A stretch of 8,346 nt of DNA from Phytoactinopolyspora endophytica (lineage in GTDB: Bacteria; Actinomycetota; Actinomycetes; Jiangellales; Jiangellaceae), in contig NZ_ML142865.1 of the NCBI RefSeq assembly GCF_004138495.1, forward strand, positions 64,669 through 73,014, in the 5' to 3' direction. A program made the translations under genes and the position numbers. Below are positions 5,878-8,346 of the stretch, piece by piece (the stretch's first letter is position 1; the number at the start of each line of letters is the position of its first letter). The notes under the pieces are model-generated. The model was not told the origin of the DNA. It did not search any database and saw only the letters and a list, made by a program, of their open reading frames with translations.

Positions 5878-6830
5878 ATGGCACGGTCGAGGAGTCCACA
5901 GCCGAGCAGGAACCGGAGACATCCAAACGGAGCGGTCGTAAGGGTGGCAACAGTCTCACCAAGCGCGAGGGACGAGCCGCGTATCTGTTCCTCGCTCCGT
6001 GGTTCATCGGTATGGCGGTCATCACCATCGGCCCGATTCTCGGGTCGCTGTACCTGTCATTCACGGACTACAGCCTGCTTCAGCCGCCCGAATGGGTCGG
6101 GCTGGACAACTTCGAGCGGATGCTCAACGACGATAGGCTGCACTCCGCGATCGTCGTGACGGTCACGTACGTGTTCGTCTCGGTACCGTTGCAGCTCGCG
6201 TTGGCGTTGGCGCTGGCCTTCTTCCTCGACAGAGGGGTTCGCGGGCTGCCGATCTACCGGTCGATCTATTACCTGCCGTCACTGCTGGGAAGCAGCGTGG
6301 CGATCGCCATCCTGTGGCGGCAGATCTTCGGCACCGAGGGCCTGATCAACCAGCTGCTGGACGTGGTCGGCATTCAGGGCGAGGGCTGGGTCTCGCATCC
6401 GGACTACGCGCTGTCCACGCTGATCGTGCTCAACGTGTGGACCTTCGGTTCACCGATGGTGATCTTTCTCGCCGGACTCCGGCAGATTCCGACGATGTAC
6501 TACGAAGCGGCCGAGGTCGACGGCGCCGGTCCATGGACGCGGTTCTTCCGGATCACCATTCCGCTGCTGACGCCGATCATCTTCTTCAACCTCGTGCTGC
6601 AACTCATCGGGGCCTTCCAGACGTTCACCCAGGCGTTCATCGTCAGTGGCGGAACCGGTGGGCCGGCCGACTCGACCCTGTTCTACACGCTCTACGTCTA
6701 CCAGCGCGGATTCGGATCCTTCGAGATGGGCTACGCCTCCGCTCTGGCCTGGTTCTTGCTGGTGGTCATCGCGGCCTTCACCGCGATCAACTTCCTGGCT
6801 GCGAAGCGGTGGGTGCACTATGGCGACTAG
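5874..6830 (+). CDS. Sugar ABC transporter permease, MalF-type
   Basis: This 318-residue inner-membrane protein has about six transmembrane helices, near residues 36-62, 92-118, 130-150, 180-201, 228-250 and 288-309. The conserved cytoplasmic EAA loop, which docks the ATPase, is YYEAAEVDGAGPWTRFF followed by RITIPLL (209-232), the binding-protein-dependent transport form. The N-terminal 30 residues are charged and cytoplasmic. An alternative ATG at 5847 would add nine residues (MPGDLRWAP). I prefer 5874 because it overlaps the leader-ORF stop as ATGA and the added residues do not look like the family. It pairs with the next gene to form the channel. No local ATPase gene is seen; many actinomycete importers share one MsiK-like ATPase encoded elsewhere. 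Confidence 0.92.
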   Translation: MNGTVEESTAEQEPETSKRSGRKGGNSLTKREGRAAYLFLAPWFIGMAVITIGPILGSLYLSFTDYSLLQPPEWVGLDNFERMLNDDRLHSAIVVTVTYVFVSVPLQLALALALAFFLDRGVRGLPIYRSIYYLPSLLGSSVAIAILWRQIFGTEGLINQLLDVVGIQGEGWVSHPDYALSTLIVLNVWTFGSPMVIFLAGLRQIPTMYYEAAEVDGAGPWTRFFRITIPLLTPIIFFNLVLQLIGAFQTFTQAFIVSGGTGGPADSTLFYTLYVYQRGFGSFEMGYASALAWFLLVVIAAFTAINFLAAKRWVHYGD

Positions 6831-7725
6831 TCTCGATCGACTTCCCGACGACGCTGCGAAGGCAGTGGACGACAGCTCGACCGGCGGTCCACGTCGGAAC
6901 GGGCGGAGACGGCGTATCTACAAGCACGTCCTGCTGATCGTGTTCGGCTTCGCGATGCTCTATCCACTGCTGTGGATGCTGTCGAGCTCGGTCAAGCCGT
7001 CCGATGTGATCTTCCGTGAGCCCTCGCTGATCCCCAGCGCGTTCGACTTCAGCAACTACACCGAGGGGTGGAACGCGCTGGCGCGCCCATTCCACCACTA
7101 TCTGTTCAACTCGCTGATCATCGTCGTCGCATCGGTCATAGGGAACCTGATCACGTGTTCGATGGCCGCCTACGCCTTCGCGCGGCTGCAGTTCCGCGGC
7201 AAGAAGTGGTTCTTCGCGGCGATGCTCGCGACGATCATGCTGCCGATCCACGTGGTGATCGTGCCGCAGTACATCCTGTTCAACGAGCTGGACTGGATCA
7301 ACACGTACTACCCGCTGATCGTGCCTAAGTTCCTCGCCACGGACGCGTTCTTCATCTTCTTGATGGTGCAGTTCATCCGAGGGCTACCGCGGGAGCTCGA
7401 CGACGCGGCCAGGATCGACGGATGCGGGCACTTCCGCATCTACGCGCGGGTGATCATGCCGCTGTGCGTGCCGGCGCTCGCGACGACGGCGATCTTCACG
7501 TTCATCTGGGTGTGGAACGACTTCTACAGTCAGCTGATCTTCCTCACCGATCCTGACCTCTACACGGTTCCGGTGGCATTGCGGACGTTCGTGGACTCAC
7601 AGGGCGAATCCGCCTGGGGGCCGTTGTTCGCCATGTCGATCGTGGCGCTCGGTCCGATCTTCGGGTTCTTCCTGGCGGGCCAGAGGTATCTCGTCCGCGG
7701 AATCGCGACGACGGGCATCAAGTGA
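6820..7725 (+). CDS. Sugar ABC transporter permease, MalG-type
   Basis: This 301-residue membrane protein is the second half of the importer channel. Helices are near residues 35-55, 95-120, 128-150, 172-187, 212-232 and 268-288. The EAA loop is ELDDAARIDGCGHFRIYARV followed by IMPL (191-214), with Cys202 where most relatives have Ala. The segment FAMLYPLLWMLSSSVKP and the C-terminal FFLAGQRYLVRGIATTGIK are typical of MalG-type permeases. The gene overlaps the upstream permease by 11 nt, with GGTGGG at 6808-6813 as ribosome-binding site, so the two are co-translated. The reading frame is open further upstream to 6646, but that part lies inside the first permease and is not the start. The second lipoprotein gene begins 42 nt downstream with no terminator between. 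Confidence 0.93.
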   Translation: MATSLDRLPDDAAKAVDDSSTGGPRRNGRRRRIYKHVLLIVFGFAMLYPLLWMLSSSVKPSDVIFREPSLIPSAFDFSNYTEGWNALARPFHHYLFNSLIIVVASVIGNLITCSMAAYAFARLQFRGKKWFFAAMLATIMLPIHVVIVPQYILFNELDWINTYYPLIVPKFLATDAFFIFLMVQFIRGLPRELDDAARIDGCGHFRIYARVIMPLCVPALATTAIFTFIWVWNDFYSQLIFLTDPDLYTVPVALRTFVDSQGESAWGPLFAMSIVALGPIFGFFLAGQRYLVRGIATTGIK

Positions 7726-7767
7726 CCCAGCTGGACACGGAGCCGGACGTAGACAGGAAGGTGTGAG

Positions 7768-8346
7768 ATGGGTGCGACAGGGCAGATCACTCGTCGGCAG
7801 ACATTGATGGCGGCGGTCGCGGCGGCGCCGACGCTGAGTCTGATGGCGTGCGGCCGGGACGGCTCGACGGCGGGCGGCGACGGTCCCGTCGAGCTGCGAT
7901 ACGCCTTCTGGGGCGGTGATGACCGTGCCCAGATGACGCAGGAGATGATCGACGAGTTCGAGTCGGAGAACTCGGACGTCGACATCAAGCCGGACTACTC
8001 GGACTTCGGCGCCTACTGGGACAAGCTGGCCACCAGCGTCGCCGCCGGTGATGCGCCGGACATCATCACGATGGGCGGCGCCTACCCGAGTGAGTACGCG
8101 GGGCGCGGAAGCCTGCTCGATCTGAGCCGGGTCGACGGCCTCATCTCGACGGACGCGATCGACTCGGCGATCCTGGACAACGGTGTCATCGACGGATCGC
8201 TCTATGCCCTCCCGACCGGGATGAACACCTACGCGGTGGTGGCGAACCGGGCGCTGTTCGAAGAAGCGGGCGTGGATTTTCCCGACGACGCCAGCTGGAC
8301 CTGGGACGACTTCGTGGAAATCTGCGTCGAGCTGGGCCAGGCGCTG
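7768..8346 (+). CDS. Second sugar-binding lipoprotein (partial, runs off the window end)
   Basis: The first 193 codons are present and open to the window end. The start has AGGAAGG at 7755-7761, 6 nt before the ATG. The N-terminus carries twin arginines (TRRQTLM, residues 8-14), an alanine-rich stretch and the lipobox LMAC with Cys28, so a Tat-type lipoprotein signal is likely. The mature part aligns without gaps of note to lipoprotein 1: FWGGDDRAQM, APDIITMGG, ALPTGMNTYAVVANRALFEEAG and SWTWDDFVEI match equivalent segments there. The gene is therefore a family 1 solute-binding paralogue, probably in the same transcript as the permeases. It could be an alternative receptor for the same channel, or the first gene of a second, duplicated transporter beyond the edge. 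Confidence 0.9.
   Translation, partial: MGATGQITRRQTLMAAVAAAPTLSLMACGRDGSTAGGDGPVELRYAFWGGDDRAQMTQEMIDEFESENSDVDIKPDYSDFGAYWDKLATSVAAGDAPDIITMGGAYPSEYAGRGSLLDLSRVDGLISTDAIDSAILDNGVIDGSLYALPTGMNTYAVVANRALFEEAGVDFPDDASWTWDDFVEICVELGQAL

Noticed and set aside
6646..6819. N-terminal extension of the MalG-type permease by 58 codons
   Set aside because: This stretch is an alternative frame of the first permease and is rich in Arg/Ser/Pro. The ATG at 6820 with GGTGGG upstream gives a normal permease length.

Overview
The window looks like chromosomal DNA from a high-GC Gram-positive actinomycete. Codons end strongly in G or C, GTG starts occur, there is an ECF sigma factor/DGPF-protein pair of a type common in Actinomycetota, and the sugar importer lacks a local ATPase gene, as many actinobacterial importers do. 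I cannot name the genus. There is no sign of a prophage, transposon, CRISPR array, tRNA or rRNA.

Region 1 (about 80-2600, + strand) is a compact three-gene regulatory operon: a YCII/DGPF-family small protein, an ECF42-type sigma factor with a long C-terminal helical extension, and a class I SAM-dependent methyltransferase whose start overlaps the sigma-factor stop. A sequence matching the promoter reported for ECF42 sigma factors (TGTCGA, 17 bp, CGAC) lies about 77 bp before the first gene, so the operon is probably autoregulated. Nothing recognisable lies in bases 1-80.

Region 2 (2573-2627) is a 23-bp-arm inverted repeat between convergent genes. It probably terminates transcription from both sides. 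Its arms also encode the last codons of both proteins, giving the methyltransferase and the glycoside hydrolase near-identical His/Asp/Glu tails.

Region 3 (2609-8346) is a carbohydrate-use locus. A GH5-type glycoside hydrolase without a signal peptide is on the minus strand. It is divergent from a sugar ABC transporter on the plus strand: solute-binding lipoprotein 1, MalF-type permease, MalG-type permease, then a second, paralogous solute-binding lipoprotein that runs off the window end. The shared 220-bp spacer holds a LacI-type palindrome and two other symmetrical elements. Lipoprotein 1 is separated from the permeases by a perfect 17-bp inverted repeat, a fresh TTGACA-type promoter and a 24-codon leader ORF with a strong Shine-Dalgarno sequence, whose stop overlaps the permease start as ATGA. 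The likely model is that an oligosaccharide is captured outside the cell, imported by the permeases using an ATPase encoded elsewhere (MsiK-like in related bacteria), and cleaved in the cytoplasm by the GH5 enzyme. The binding protein and the permeases would be expressed at different levels. The substrate cannot be deduced from the sequence.

The genes belong to known families. The less ordinary content is in the regulatory architecture and in the pair of paralogous binding proteins around one permease pair.
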